Position numbers and translations under genes: made by a program. From contig NZ_CP095757.1 in NCBI RefSeq assembly GCF_023093535.1, positions 1,674,001 to 1,738,000 of the forward strand: a DNA stretch of 64,000 bases, given 5' to 3'. Source of the stretch: Halovivax limisalsi (lineage in GTDB: Archaea; Halobacteriota; Halobacteria; Halobacteriales; Natrialbaceae). Below the pieces are notes generated by a model. That model had not been told where the DNA came from, did no database searches, and worked only from the letters and a program-made list of their open reading frames with translations. Below are positions 34,673 through 45,122 of this stretch, piece by piece (position 1 is the stretch's first letter; every line of letters begins with the position of its first letter).

Positions 34673-35656
34673 TCAGTTTCGGCGACCAGCGTCGGTCGTT
34701 CGGTCCCGGGCGATCGCGGTCTGCATCTCGTCGCTGTTGAACGCCGACCCGGCGTTGCCGTCGGCGTCGATGGCGATGACGCCGGCGCTGGAGCCGGTCA
34801 GTTCGGCGAACTCCGCCATTGCCAGCGTCGTCGCCGCGTCGGCGTCGAGCCCGCGTTCGACGTGACGGGCCACGCGACGCGAGAGGGTGACGCGCGCGAT
34901 GTCCTCGCCGGCGCCCGTCGCGCTGACGCCCGCGGCGGGACAGCAGTAAAAGCCCGACCCCACCTGCGGGACGTCGCCGACGCGACCCGCGAGCGCGAGC
35001 CACCGTCCGCCGGTCGAGGTCGCCGCCGCGATGCGATCGCCCTCGCGGGCGACGGCGCCGACGGTGTCGTGATCGCGCTCGTCGCCGACGCCCGGCGCGG
35101 CCGAACCCGCGTGATCGCTGCCGTCCGCCCGACGTGTCGCCTCTCCCTCACCCGCGTCGCGACCGTCGGGATCTGATCGACCGTAGCGCTCGCGAATCCA
35201 CTCGAGGTGCTCGCGGGGGTCGCCGTCCGGCGCGTCGAGATCCGCCCACTTCTCGCGCGTGCGCTCCGTCCGGAGATCGACGTCCGTCTCGACGCCGAAC
35301 GCCTCGGCGAGCGAGACGGCGTGCTCGCCGGAGACGAAGCCGTGGGGCGTCTCTTCCATCACGAGCCGTGCGACGCTGACCGCGTGCTCGACGCCCGGCA
35401 TCGAGCAGGCGGCTCCGACCGCTCGGTCGTCGGTCATCACGCCCGCGTCGGTCCGCACGACGCCGTCGCTCTGGACGGCGCCGCCGACGCCGGCGTTGAA
35501 TCGCGGCGAGGATTCGAGCACGCGGACGGCCGCTTCGACGGCCTCGATCGGCGTCCCGGTCGCCGCGCCCGTAGTCGCCGCGTCGTCGAGTACGGCCTGT
35601 CTCGCGTCCGGTTCGTCGGGGCTCCCGCCGGCACCGCCGTGGACGATGACGTGCAT
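34673..35656 (-). CDS. isoaspartyl peptidase/L-asparaginase (Ntn hydrolase)
   Basis: 327 residues from ATG 35656 (MHVIVHGGAGG, the conserved family opening). The self-cleavage and catalytic Thr is in DHDTVGAVA (about residue 200); GGRWLALAGRVGDVPQVGSGFY follows, and ATGAGEDIAR is the later substrate-binding motif. The precursor splits into two chains at that Thr and then degrades isoaspartyl dipeptides or asparagine. A stretch of about 30 acidic, variable residues (GRSDPDGRDAGEGEATRRADG) before the cleavage site is the usual disordered linker. Confidence 0.92.
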   Translation of the reverse strand: MHVIVHGGAGGSPDEPDARQAVLDDAATTGAATGTPIEAVEAAVRVLESSPRFNAGVGGAVQSDGVVRTDAGVMTDDRAVGAACSMPGVEHAVSVARLVMEETPHGFVSGEHAVSLAEAFGVETDVDLRTERTREKWADLDAPDGDPREHLEWIRERYGRSDPDGRDAGEGEATRRADGSDHAGSAAPGVGDERDHDTVGAVAREGDRIAAATSTGGRWLALAGRVGDVPQVGSGFYCCPAAGVSATGAGEDIARVTLSRRVARHVERGLDADAATTLAMAEFAELTGSSAGVIAIDADGNAGSAFNSDEMQTAIARDRTTDAGRRN

Positions 35657-35886
35657 GCCCGAACACTGCGACCCCCGGAGGATAATCTTTCCCGATCCGA
35701 TGTGACGCATATTGCGCGGGTGATTCGACCCGGTGTCGGGCCGACGGGCCCTATGAGGATCACGGAGTTCGAACCTGTATCGGGCCGCTGCCCGGCGGGG
35801 ACCGCTGCTTGCATATATCTCTTCCGGGCGTTTCGATACTCGATATCGACGCTACGCTTACGCGATGTCCGTCCAATCACGTACGC

Positions 35887-36033
35887 ATGCCGTCGACACC
35901 GACGATAACCGGCGAACGGGATGCCGAACCGGTCGAGTCGGCGGCGTACGTCTCGCCGTTCGTCGACTTCCTCTTCGTGCTGGTGTGTTCGCTCCTGTTC
36001 TCGGTCGGTGGTATTTTACTGCTCGTCCCCTGA
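35887..36033 (+). CDS. 48-residue single-helix membrane protein
   Basis: 48 residues: a short acidic N-terminus (TITGERDAEPVESAAYVS) then one membrane helix, FVDFLFVLVCSLLFSVGGILLLVP. A TATA-like TTGCATATATC at 35811-35821 lies 66 bp upstream. The stop is 15 nt before the GTG of the next membrane protein, so the two probably form an operon. Not recognised; too short for family assignment. Confidence 0.55.
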   Translation: MPSTPTITGERDAEPVESAAYVSPFVDFLFVLVCSLLFSVGGILLLVP

Positions 36034-36048
36034 GATCGACCGAGTACT

Positions 36049-36378
36049 GTGGGAATAGAACCGGGACTCTCGTGGCTTGGCGATCGCGAGCGGGCGCTGT
36101 GGCTGCTCGCGATCTCGCTTTACGGCGTCGGTGATGGTCTCACCACGGCGATCGGCCTGTGGACGGTCGGCGCCACCGAGGTCGGGCCCGTGGTCGGACC
36201 GATGGTCGCCTCGTTCGGAACCGCCGGGCTGTTCCTCGCAAAAACGGTGACAATCGCGCTCTTCTATCTCGTCTGGTACGTCCTCGCGTCCCCGGCCAGG
36301 GTGGCGATTCCGCTGGCGATCGCCGTCGTCGGCGCGATGGTGACCGGCTGGAACGCGGGCGTGATATTCGTCTCGTGA
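36049..36378 (+). CDS. small polytopic membrane protein
   Basis: 109 residues from GTG 36049. Three or four helices: ALWLLAISLYGVGDGLTTAIGL, GPVVGPMVASFGTAGLFLAKTV, IALFYLVWYVLASPA and VAIPLAIAVVGAMVTGWNAGVIF. The DGLTT near the first helix and GW/N-x-G near the end resemble DUF5658-type haloarchaeal proteins, but this is a weak match. It directly follows the 48-residue membrane protein. Confidence 0.6.
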   Translation: MGIEPGLSWLGDRERALWLLAISLYGVGDGLTTAIGLWTVGATEVGPVVGPMVASFGTAGLFLAKTVTIALFYLVWYVLASPARVAIPLAIAVVGAMVTGWNAGVIFVS

Positions 36379-36706
36379 GGAGCGGAGCCCGCTTCCAACG
36401 GAGTCCATCGGGGCTGCTCGCGACCGTGGCTATCGACGCTGGCGGTCGTCCGTTAGGCTTTCCCGCCTTCGAGGTGGGTCGGACGGCGCTGGTCGGGATG
36501 GGTTCGGCACTCGGACATCGCGGTGGCCGCTGGCCCGGCCGAAGGGTCTGCGAGTCCGAACTGCCTGCCCGGGCCGGACGGTGCGGCGCCTCTCGCTCGG
36601 TACCGGTATATATTCCTATAGAGCGGGTCGAACCGGACCGACCGTACAATAGCTATCGGTATCAATAATATAAAAGATAAAACAGCTGTTGAAAGAACTC
36701 CGGCGC
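36379..36706. promoter_or_regulatory. 328-bp intergenic region with two AT-rich promoter patches
   Basis: ATAATATAAAAGATAAAAC (36666-36684) fits a strong TATA region for the phosphatase gene, placing the transcription start near 36695 and favouring the GTG at 36707 as start. A second patch, CCGGTATATATTCCTATAG (36603-36621), is symmetric enough to serve either strand; on the minus side it would read into a region with no convincing gene. The rest is GC-rich and featureless. Confidence 0.4.
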
Positions 36707-37402
36707 GTGCTGACTATCGCTTCGACCGATGACGGGGGTGACCCGTTCGTCCAGCGCCGGATCGATCCCGACGCGTGGAACGACGTGTACGTGATCGGCG
36801 ACGTACACGGCTGTCGCGAGGTGCTCGATAGCCTCCTGGCGAAACTGGCCGTCGATGCTGACGACCTCGTCGTCTTCGTCGGCGACCTCGTCAGGAAGGG
36901 ACCCGACGGTGGCGGCGTCGTCGGCCTCGTTCGACGACGCGAGAACATGCTCGCCGTTCGCGGAAACAACGAGCAGAAATTGCTAGATGGTGACGTCTCC
37001 TGCCCTACCGTCGATCCCCTCGATCGCCGCTTTCTCGAGACGCTTCCGGACGTGATCCGATGGGAGGGCGGCCTGATCGTCCACGGTGGTCTCGATCCCG
37101 ACCGCGAACTCGGTGCCCACTCTCGCGAGGAGTTGTTGACGATGCGTGCGCCGACCGGGGACGGCTACGACGGCCCGTTCTGGTTCGACCGATACGACGG
37201 CCCGCCGCGGGTCTTCTTCGGTCACACCGTCCTTTCGGCCCCGATCGAGGACGAGTGGGTCGTCGGGCTCGATACGGGCTGCGTGTACGGCGGCCAGCTG
37301 ACCGCCTACGATCTCAAGGGCGATCGCTTCGTGACCGTCGACGGGCGGGCCCACCGGGATCGACCGGCGACGAAGGTCGTCTCGAGCGGGGGGTCGACGT
37401 GA
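36707..37402 (+). CDS. PPP-family metallophosphoesterase
   Basis: 231 residues from GTG 36707; a TTG at 36689 is the alternative, but it lies within the likely TATA/transcription-start zone. All PPP signatures are present: VIGDVHGCREVL, FVGDLVRKGPDGGGVV, RGNNEQKLL, and the two His in IVHGGLDPD and FFGHTVLSAP. It resembles diadenosine tetraphosphatase and Ser/Thr phosphatases of the ApaH-like group. The polyphosphate kinase gene begins 10 nt after its stop, suggesting a shared role in phosphate-rich metabolites. Confidence 0.88.
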   Translation: MLTIASTDDGGDPFVQRRIDPDAWNDVYVIGDVHGCREVLDSLLAKLAVDADDLVVFVGDLVRKGPDGGGVVGLVRRRENMLAVRGNNEQKLLDGDVSCPTVDPLDRRFLETLPDVIRWEGGLIVHGGLDPDRELGAHSREELLTMRAPTGDGYDGPFWFDRYDGPPRVFFGHTVLSAPIEDEWVVGLDTGCVYGGQLTAYDLKGDRFVTVDGRAHRDRPATKVVSSGGST

Positions 37403-37412
37403 GGTGAGGCGA

Positions 37413-39860
37413 ATGCGAGACGGGGAGTCGACCGATCAGGCTGAACCCGAGGAATCGGCAACCGAACGATCGGAACCCGACGCCCGCGCCGCGAGATCGG
37501 AGCCACCCGCCCCGCCGAGCGACGCTGGCGTGGACGGCGACGACGGGAGGGCCAATGGCCGGCGTTCGACCGGCGCCGAGAGCGAGGGCCAGTCCGAGGA
37601 GGTACGTTCCGAAGCGGGCGCGGACGGCGGCCCGACCGACACGGACCCCGACGGGGAGACGTTTCGGTTCCGCTCGATGGCCGACGACATCGCCAGTGCC
37701 CGGCCCGATTCGGCCGACCGACCGGCACACGACGGTGCTCCTCCGGAGCGCGTCGACCTCGACGATCCCGCCTACTATTTCGACCGGGAGTTGAGCGAAC
37801 TCGCCTTCCAGCGACGCGTCCTCGCGGAGGCGCGCGACGAGACGAATCCGCTCCTCGAACGGGTCCGGTTCCTGGCCATCCTGACGGCCAACCTGGACGA
37901 GTTCTTCCGCAAGCGGATCGGCGGTCTCGACCGACGCTCGCGGACCGCTTCGGGGAGTGGTTCGCCGACGGGCTCCACCCCGGACGGGCGTCTCGCGGAC
38001 GCGCTCGAGGCGGCGGGCGACCTCCTCGCGAGCCAGGCGCGGTGTTATTGCGAGCTGTTGCGCCCGGCGCTCGAGGCCAACGGCATCGAGATTCTCGATT
38101 ACGAGGACCTCTCGCCGACGGAGGCTGAGGCGGTCCGATCGACGTTCGAAGCGTCGATCCTGCCGACCCTGACCCCGTTGACGTTCGACCCGGCACACCC
38201 GTTTCCCTTCATCTCGAATCAGAGTCTCTCACTGGCCGTCCTCACCCGGCGCGAGGGGACGGACGACGTCACGTTCTCCCGCGTGAAGATCCCGCGCAAT
38301 CGCGCCCGCTTCGTCACGGTCGAACCGGGCTCGCGGTACGTCCTCCTGGAGGACGTCGTCCGAGCGAACCTCGATCGCCTGTTCCCGGCCGTCGAGATCG
38401 TCGACACCGCCCTGTTCCGCGTGACGAGAAACGCCGAAGTTCGCCGGGCCGACGAGGCCGACGACATGATCGAAGCGACCGAGTCCGTCCTCGAACGGCG
38501 TCGCTTCGGGAACGTCGTCCGCCTGGAGATCGAACCCGACGCCGCGGACGCGATCGTCGACACCCTCACGCGGGAACTCGACCTGGCGGATCGCCAGGTG
38601 TTCTCCCTTCCCGGTCCCCTGGAGTACCGCGACTTCCACCGGATCGCCTCGCTGGATCGCCCCGACCTCGACGCGCCGGAGTGGACGCCCCAGCCCCATC
38701 CCCGCCTGGCAGCGGCCGCTCGCGACGACGCGCGAACGGTCTTCGACGCGATCAGGGCGAACGACATTCTCGTCCACCATCCGTACCACTCCTTCGAGGG
38801 GACGGTCTGTCGGTTCCTCGAACGGGCGGCGACGGACCCGGACGTCCTCGCGATCAAGGCGGCGATCTACCGGACGGCGAGCGAATCGCGGGTGATCGAG
38901 AGCCTGATCACGGCCGCTCGCAACGGCACGCAGGTCGCCGTCATGGTCGAACTCGCGGCCAGGTTCGACGAGGCGAACAACCTGGAGTGGGTCGAGCGCC
39001 TCGAGGCCGAGGGCATCCACGTCGCCTACGGCACCATCGACTACAAGACCCACAGCAAGACCGCGCTGGTCGTCCGCGAGGAAACCGACGGCGTCGGGCT
39101 GTACTCCCACGTCGGCACCGGGAATTACCACTCCGAGACGGCGAAGGGCTACGAGGATCTCGGGCTGCTGACCGCCGACCCGGCGATCGGACGCGACCTC
39201 GTGGCCCTGTTCAATTACTACACGGGCCAGTCGCTCCACGGCGAGTACGAGACGCTCCTCGTCGCACCGGTCGAGTTGCGAGATCGGCTGGGCGAACTGA
39301 TCCGCACGGAGGCGGAACACGCACGCAACGGCGAGGACGCTCGCCTGATCGTCAAAGTGAACCGGCTCGAGGATCCCGAACTGATCCGGGAACTCTATCG
39401 GGCGTCGATGGCCGGCGTGGAGATCGATCTCATCGTGCGGGATATCTGTCGGCTCCGCCCCGGGATCGACGGCGTCAGCGACCGGATCACCGTCCACAGC
39501 ATCGTCGGTCGCTTCCTCGAGCATTCCCGGATCGTACACGCGCGCGACGGCGGGAGCGGACGGTACTACGTCGGCTCGGCCGACTGGATGCAACGGAACC
39601 TGGACGACCGGATCGAGACGCTGGCACCGGTCGACGATCCCTCGTTACGGCGCCGGCTCGACGCCATCCTGGAGACGCTCCTGGCCGACGAACGCAACCG
39701 GTGGGTGCTGGGCACCGACGGGACGTACGAGCCCGTCTCCACCGAGGACGAGAACCCGCTCGACGCCCACGAGATGTTCATGAAAACAGCCAGACGGGAC
39801 GCCGCAGCGCTCCCGGACCGGCCGGGCGAAGACCGACGCTCTGACGGGGACGCGCCGTAG
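37413..39860 (+). CDS. ppk1: polyphosphate kinase 1 with acidic N-terminal extension
   Basis: 815 residues. The first about 110 are a low-complexity Asp/Glu/Ala/Arg extension not found in bacterial PPK1. The enzyme proper starts at YYFDRELSELAFQRRVL and continues through FLAILTANLDEFFRKR, HHPYHSF, LAIKAAIYRTASES, the catalytic His in YKTHSKTALVVRE (about 547), YSHVGTGNYH, and the second His region GRFLEHSRIVHA. It polymerises ATP gamma-phosphate into polyphosphate, reversibly. An upstream GTG at 37404 would add three residues. It follows the PPP phosphatase within 10 nt. Confidence 0.95.
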   Translation: MRDGESTDQAEPEESATERSEPDARAARSEPPAPPSDAGVDGDDGRANGRRSTGAESEGQSEEVRSEAGADGGPTDTDPDGETFRFRSMADDIASARPDSADRPAHDGAPPERVDLDDPAYYFDRELSELAFQRRVLAEARDETNPLLERVRFLAILTANLDEFFRKRIGGLDRRSRTASGSGSPTGSTPDGRLADALEAAGDLLASQARCYCELLRPALEANGIEILDYEDLSPTEAEAVRSTFEASILPTLTPLTFDPAHPFPFISNQSLSLAVLTRREGTDDVTFSRVKIPRNRARFVTVEPGSRYVLLEDVVRANLDRLFPAVEIVDTALFRVTRNAEVRRADEADDMIEATESVLERRRFGNVVRLEIEPDAADAIVDTLTRELDLADRQVFSLPGPLEYRDFHRIASLDRPDLDAPEWTPQPHPRLAAAARDDARTVFDAIRANDILVHHPYHSFEGTVCRFLERAATDPDVLAIKAAIYRTASESRVIESLITAARNGTQVAVMVELAARFDEANNLEWVERLEAEGIHVAYGTIDYKTHSKTALVVREETDGVGLYSHVGTGNYHSETAKGYEDLGLLTADPAIGRDLVALFNYYTGQSLHGEYETLLVAPVELRDRLGELIRTEAEHARNGEDARLIVKVNRLEDPELIRELYRASMAGVEIDLIVRDICRLRPGIDGVSDRITVHSIVGRFLEHSRIVHARDGGSGRYYVGSADWMQRNLDDRIETLAPVDDPSLRRRLDAILETLLADERNRWVLGTDGTYEPVSTEDENPLDAHEMFMKTARRDAAALPDRPGEDRRSDGDAP

Positions 39861-40015
39861 AATCGAGACTCCAGGGCCCGAGCGAACCACTCGAGGGCGA
39901 CGTCCGGCCGCGGGTCAACCCGGAACGCCGCGACGATCGCGTTCCTCGCTCTCGACGACGGCAACGCGCGGAAATGGATGTGTTTTTACGCGAGACGGCG
40001 GGAACTACGAACGAG

Positions 40016-41278
<1,263 letters not shown>

Positions 41279-41332
41279 GCTGACGCCGATTGCGGATCGA
41301 ATTCTTCGACGATTCCGTTTTGGACCCGCACG

Positions 41333-41848
41333 TCACTCGTTCATCGCGGCGCCCGCGAGCGCGAAGAGCGACCCGTTGAGACAGATTAGGGCGAGGACGA
41401 GCAGATGTGTGGGAATCTCGTCGCCGGGTTCGATGGCGAACAGCGCGAGCGCACCGACGCCGACGACGGCGAGGCCGACCGCCAGCGCGTAATCGGCCTG
41501 GCGATCCCACACTTCGTCAACGGTCGGTTCGAACCGGGTCGGCCACCACGCCGATTCGTCGGATCGATCACCCTCGTCGTTCTTGCCCCCGCCGTGTCGG
41601 TCGCCCTCGCCTCCGCCGTTTCGGTAATTCTCGCCCCGGTTTTTGCGATCGACGTCGAGGCCGACCAGCCAGAGAAGGCCCCGCGGGCCGACCGCGGCGC
41701 AGAGGGAAATCGCGCCGATGGCGGCCGCTGCGAGGACGAGCCGTGGCGTCGCAGCCGCCGATCGGGCGGCCACGAACGCGATCACGAACCCGATGAGCGA
41801 GACCGCCGCGGCCACGCTCCGCAGCACGGAAATCAAGCGGGCTGGCAT
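41333..41848 (-). CDS. hypothetical four-helix membrane protein
   Basis: 171 residues from ATG 41848. Two N-terminal helices (SVAAAVSLIGFVIAFVAARSA and LVLAAAAIGAISLCAAVGPRGLLWLVG), a hydrophilic Gly/Asp/Lys-rich loop (NRGENYRNGGGEGDRHGGGK), then YALAVGLAVVGVGALALFAIE and THLLVLALICLNGSLFALAGA. Not recognised. It is convergent with icd (54-nt gap) and divergent from the epimerase gene. The central loop looks like a cytosolic disordered insert. Confidence 0.6.
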   Translation of the reverse strand: MPARLISVLRSVAAAVSLIGFVIAFVAARSAAATPRLVLAAAAIGAISLCAAVGPRGLLWLVGLDVDRKNRGENYRNGGGEGDRHGGGKNDEGDRSDESAWWPTRFEPTVDEVWDRQADYALAVGLAVVGVGALALFAIEPGDEIPTHLLVLALICLNGSLFALAGAAMNE

Positions 41849-42063
41849 CGGTCCCGAATTCCGGTGCGACCGACATATACGCCCGGAAGTCGATCGCAAC
41901 CGCCGAATCGCGAGCTCGTCGTGGCCCAACACCGCCGCGGTTCTCGGGTGTAAGCTCCCCGTATCCGACGTGTACGGCACGCATACGACCCGAACCGTTA
42001 CGAGCGTCGTCGGCGTCCGATGGCTGAACCGGCGGTCGTGCCGGGCCCCGATCGACAGCAACA

Positions 42064-43047
42064 ATGAACGTTCTCGTCACCGGCGGCGCGGGATTCATCG
42101 GGTCGCACATCGCACAGGCGTTGCTCGAGGCCGGCCACCACGTCGTCGTGCTCGACTCGCTCGACCCGTACTACGATCCGGCCATCAAGCGACACAATCT
42201 GGAGGAATGCGAGCGGATCGCACTCCATCGGTTTTACACCGTAACCGGTTCCATCACGGATCGATCCCTCGTCGAATCGGTTTTCGAGGAGTACAACGTC
42301 GAGTTCGTCTACCACGAGGCGGCCCAGGCCGGCGTCCGCACGAGCGTCGAGGACCCGCACAAGCCCCACGAGATCAACACGACCGGCCTGCTCACGCTCC
42401 TCGAGGCGGCCGACGACCACGACGTCACCCGCTTCGTCAACGCCTCGTCCTCGTCGGTCTACGGCCACGACGAGTACTTGCCCTACGACGAGGACCACCC
42501 CACCACGCCACGCAGTCCCTACGGGGTCACCAAACTCACCGCGGAACACTACTGCCGGGTTTTCACCGAGTTGCACGACCTCCCCACGGTCTCGCTGCGC
42601 TACTTCACGGTCTACGGCCCGCGCATGCGTCCGAACATGGCGATCACGAACTTCACCAGCCGCTGTCTCGACGGGCGGCCGCCGGTGATCTACGGCGACG
42701 GGGAGCAGACGCGGGACTTCACGTACGTCGACGACGTGGTCCGGGCGAACCTCCGCCTTCTCGACACTGACGCCGCAGACGGCCACGTCCTGAACGTCGG
42801 CTCGACCGGCACCATCACGATTCGGGAACTCGCCGACCGCGTGATCGCGGAGACCGGCGCGGCCGTCGATCCCGTCTACGACGACGCCAAGGAGGGAGAC
42901 GCCAGACACACCCACGCCGACGTGTCGAAAGCGCGGGACCTGATCGGTTACGAGCCGACTACGACCATCCGCGAGGGCGTCTCGCAGTTCGTCGCGTGGT
43001 ACGAGGACAACCGTGAGTGGTACGAACCACTCGTCCGGGCGTCGTGA
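42064..43047 (+). CDS. NAD-dependent sugar-nucleotide epimerase (GalE-like)
   Basis: 327 residues, extended short-chain dehydrogenase. Rossmann motif GGAGFIGSHIAQ at residue 7, catalytic Ser-Tyr-Lys set in NASSSSVYG...SPYGVTKLTAEHY, and LRYFTVYGPRMRPNMAI, typical of UDP-glucose/UDP-glucuronate 4-epimerases. It interconverts hexose nucleotides for the glycan block that follows (glmS, glmU-type, glmM, aglF, aglM). The exact substrate (UDP-Glc/Gal, UDP-GlcNAc/GalNAc or UDP-GlcA/GalA) cannot be set; the adjacent aglM supplies UDP-GlcA. Confidence 0.9.
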   Translation: MNVLVTGGAGFIGSHIAQALLEAGHHVVVLDSLDPYYDPAIKRHNLEECERIALHRFYTVTGSITDRSLVESVFEEYNVEFVYHEAAQAGVRTSVEDPHKPHEINTTGLLTLLEAADDHDVTRFVNASSSSVYGHDEYLPYDEDHPTTPRSPYGVTKLTAEHYCRVFTELHDLPTVSLRYFTVYGPRMRPNMAITNFTSRCLDGRPPVIYGDGEQTRDFTYVDDVVRANLRLLDTDAADGHVLNVGSTGTITIRELADRVIAETGAAVDPVYDDAKEGDARHTHADVSKARDLIGYEPTTTIREGVSQFVAWYEDNREWYEPLVRAS

Positions 43048-43103
43048 GTGACGTGGCGTTGTGCGGACCGCTCGTCCGATTTGGCTGGGCTTTCTGGGCG
43101 ACC

Positions 43104-43229
<126 letters not shown>

Positions 43230-43230
43230 C

Positions 43231-45120
43231 TCACTCCACCGTGACACTTTTCGCCAGGTTCCGCGGCTTGTCGATCGACCGGCCCTTCGCGTCGGCGACG
43301 TGGTAGGCGAACAGCTGGAAGTAGACGTTCGCGACCAGCGGCTCGAAGATGCCCGCGTCCGGCACCTCGAAGGTCGTATCGAGCGTGCCGGCGTCGAGCC
43401 CGCCGCCCGTGACGCCGATCGCCGGCGCGCCGCGGGCCTGGACCTCCGCGACGTTGTTCAGCGTCTCGCGGGGGTTCGACCCGTCGGTCAGCACGGCCAG
43501 CACCGGCGTCTCCTCGGTGACGAGCGCCAGCGGACCGTGCTTGAGTTCGCCCGCGGCGAAGCCCTCGGCGTGGTCGTAGGCGATCTCCTTGAGCTTCAGC
43601 GCGCCCTCGAGGGCGACCGGGTGGCCGTACCGGCGGCCGACGAAGAAGAACGCGTCCGAGTCGGCGTACGCGCGGGCCGTCTCCTCGACTTGGCCCTCCT
43701 CGTCGAGGACCTGCTGGATCGCGCCGGGGAGCGACGTCAGGGCCTCGAGGTGCTCGCGAGCGCTCGCGGCCGAGAGCGTCCCGCGGGCCCGCCCGACGGC
43801 GACGGCCAGCAGGGCGAGCGTGGTCACCTGCGAGGCGAACGTCTTCGTCGCGGCGACGCCGATCTCCGGTCCGGCGCGGATGAACAGCGCGTCGTCGGCC
43901 TCGCGCGTGACGGAACTGCCGAGCGTGTTCGTCACCCCGAGCGTGCGCGCCCCCGCGGCGTCGGCCTCGCGGAGCGCCGACAGCGTGTCGGCCGTCTCTC
44001 CGCTCTGGGTCACCGCGACCGAGAGCGTCTCCGCCGGATCGCGACCGCCGGTGTAGCCGTACTCGCTCGCCATGATCGGCGTCGCCCGAACGTCGGCCAG
44101 CTCCTCGAACAGCGTCGCGGCGTAGCAGCCGGCGTAGTAGGACGTCCCCATCGCGAGGAACTGGACTTCCTCCAGCGAGTCGAGAAACGACTCCGGGAGG
44201 TCGAGGTCGAGCGAGGCCGTCCCGCCGGGGACGTCGACCCGACTGGCGAGCGTCTGGCGCAGCGCCGAGGGCTGTTCGTGGATCTCCTTTCGCATGAAGT
44301 GCTCGTAGCCGCCCTTCTGCGCGGCGTCGGCGTCCCAGTCGATCCGCTGGACCTCGGGTTCGATCTCGACGCCGTCGCGATAGACGCGCACGTCGCCGGC
44401 TTCGAGCACGGCGACGTCACCGTCCTCGAGGTAGGTCACCTCGCGGGTGTGCTCGACAAGCGCGGGGACGTCGCTCGCGAGGTACGACGCCGACTCCCCG
44501 TGGCCGATCACCAGCGGACTCTCCGATCTGGTCGCGACGATGCAGTCCGCGTCCCGGTGTAACGCGGACACCGCGTAGCTCCCGTCGAGGCGGTCGGTCA
44601 CCGACTCGACCGCGCGCCGGAGCGTCGCGGTGTCGACGTCGTCACTCGAACGCGCCGCCCGCTTCGAGCGCTTCGTGGCGAGGTCGCCGCCGTCGGCCCG
44701 CCGCCCGCCTTCGGCATCGAGATTCGTCTCGAGCAGGTGCGGGATCACTTCGGTGTCGGTCTCGCTCGTAAACTCGTGGTCGGCCAGCTCGCCGGCCAGC
44801 GCCTCGTGATTCTCCACGATCCCGTTGTGGACGACGGCGAGCTCGTCCCGGCAGTCGGTGTGGGGATGTGCGTTGGCGTCGGTCGGCGGGCCGTGGGTCG
44901 ACCAGCGCGTGTGTCCGATCGCGCAGGTCGAGGTCTCGGACTCGGGCACCGAGAGCGCGCTCACGTCGCCAGCCCGCTTCGCGATCGACAGCGCGGCTTC
45001 GTCGGGTTCGCGGAGGGCGATGCCGGCCGAGTCGTAGCCCCGATATTCGAGGGTTTCGAGCCCGCGGTAGACGATCGGCCCGGCCGATTCGTCGCCGACG
45101 TAGCCGAAGATGCCACACAT
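43231..45120 (-). CDS. glmS: glutamine-fructose-6-phosphate aminotransferase (isomerizing)
   Basis: 629 residues from ATG 45120, which places catalytic Cys at position 2 (MCGIFGYVG), as required for the Ntn glutaminase. Glutaminase domain about 1-245 with RGYDSAGIAL and HTRWSTHGPPTDANAHPH; two SIS sugar-isomerase domains follow (FLAMGTSYYAGCYAATLFEEL, SQSGETADTLSALREA-like, TKTFASQVTTLALLAV), ending in the conserved AKSVTVE. A disordered insert (LDAEGGRRADGGDLATKRSKRAAR) in the glutaminase domain is a haloarchaeal feature. It makes glucosamine 6-phosphate. The next upstream gene, a nucleotidyltransferase, ends 2 nt before it. Confidence 0.97.
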   Translation of the reverse strand: MCGIFGYVGDESAGPIVYRGLETLEYRGYDSAGIALREPDEAALSIAKRAGDVSALSVPESETSTCAIGHTRWSTHGPPTDANAHPHTDCRDELAVVHNGIVENHEALAGELADHEFTSETDTEVIPHLLETNLDAEGGRRADGGDLATKRSKRAARSSDDVDTATLRRAVESVTDRLDGSYAVSALHRDADCIVATRSESPLVIGHGESASYLASDVPALVEHTREVTYLEDGDVAVLEAGDVRVYRDGVEIEPEVQRIDWDADAAQKGGYEHFMRKEIHEQPSALRQTLASRVDVPGGTASLDLDLPESFLDSLEEVQFLAMGTSYYAGCYAATLFEELADVRATPIMASEYGYTGGRDPAETLSVAVTQSGETADTLSALREADAAGARTLGVTNTLGSSVTREADDALFIRAGPEIGVAATKTFASQVTTLALLAVAVGRARGTLSAASAREHLEALTSLPGAIQQVLDEEGQVEETARAYADSDAFFFVGRRYGHPVALEGALKLKEIAYDHAEGFAAGELKHGPLALVTEETPVLAVLTDGSNPRETLNNVAEVQARGAPAIGVTGGGLDAGTLDTTFEVPDAGIFEPLVANVYFQLFAYHVADAKGRSIDKPRNLAKSVTVE

Positions 45121-45122
45121 CG

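Noticed and set aside
41405-41953. 182-codon plus-strand frame antisense to the four-helix membrane protein
   Set aside because: Mostly Arg/Asp/Glu repeats; the minus strand gives coherent membrane helices.
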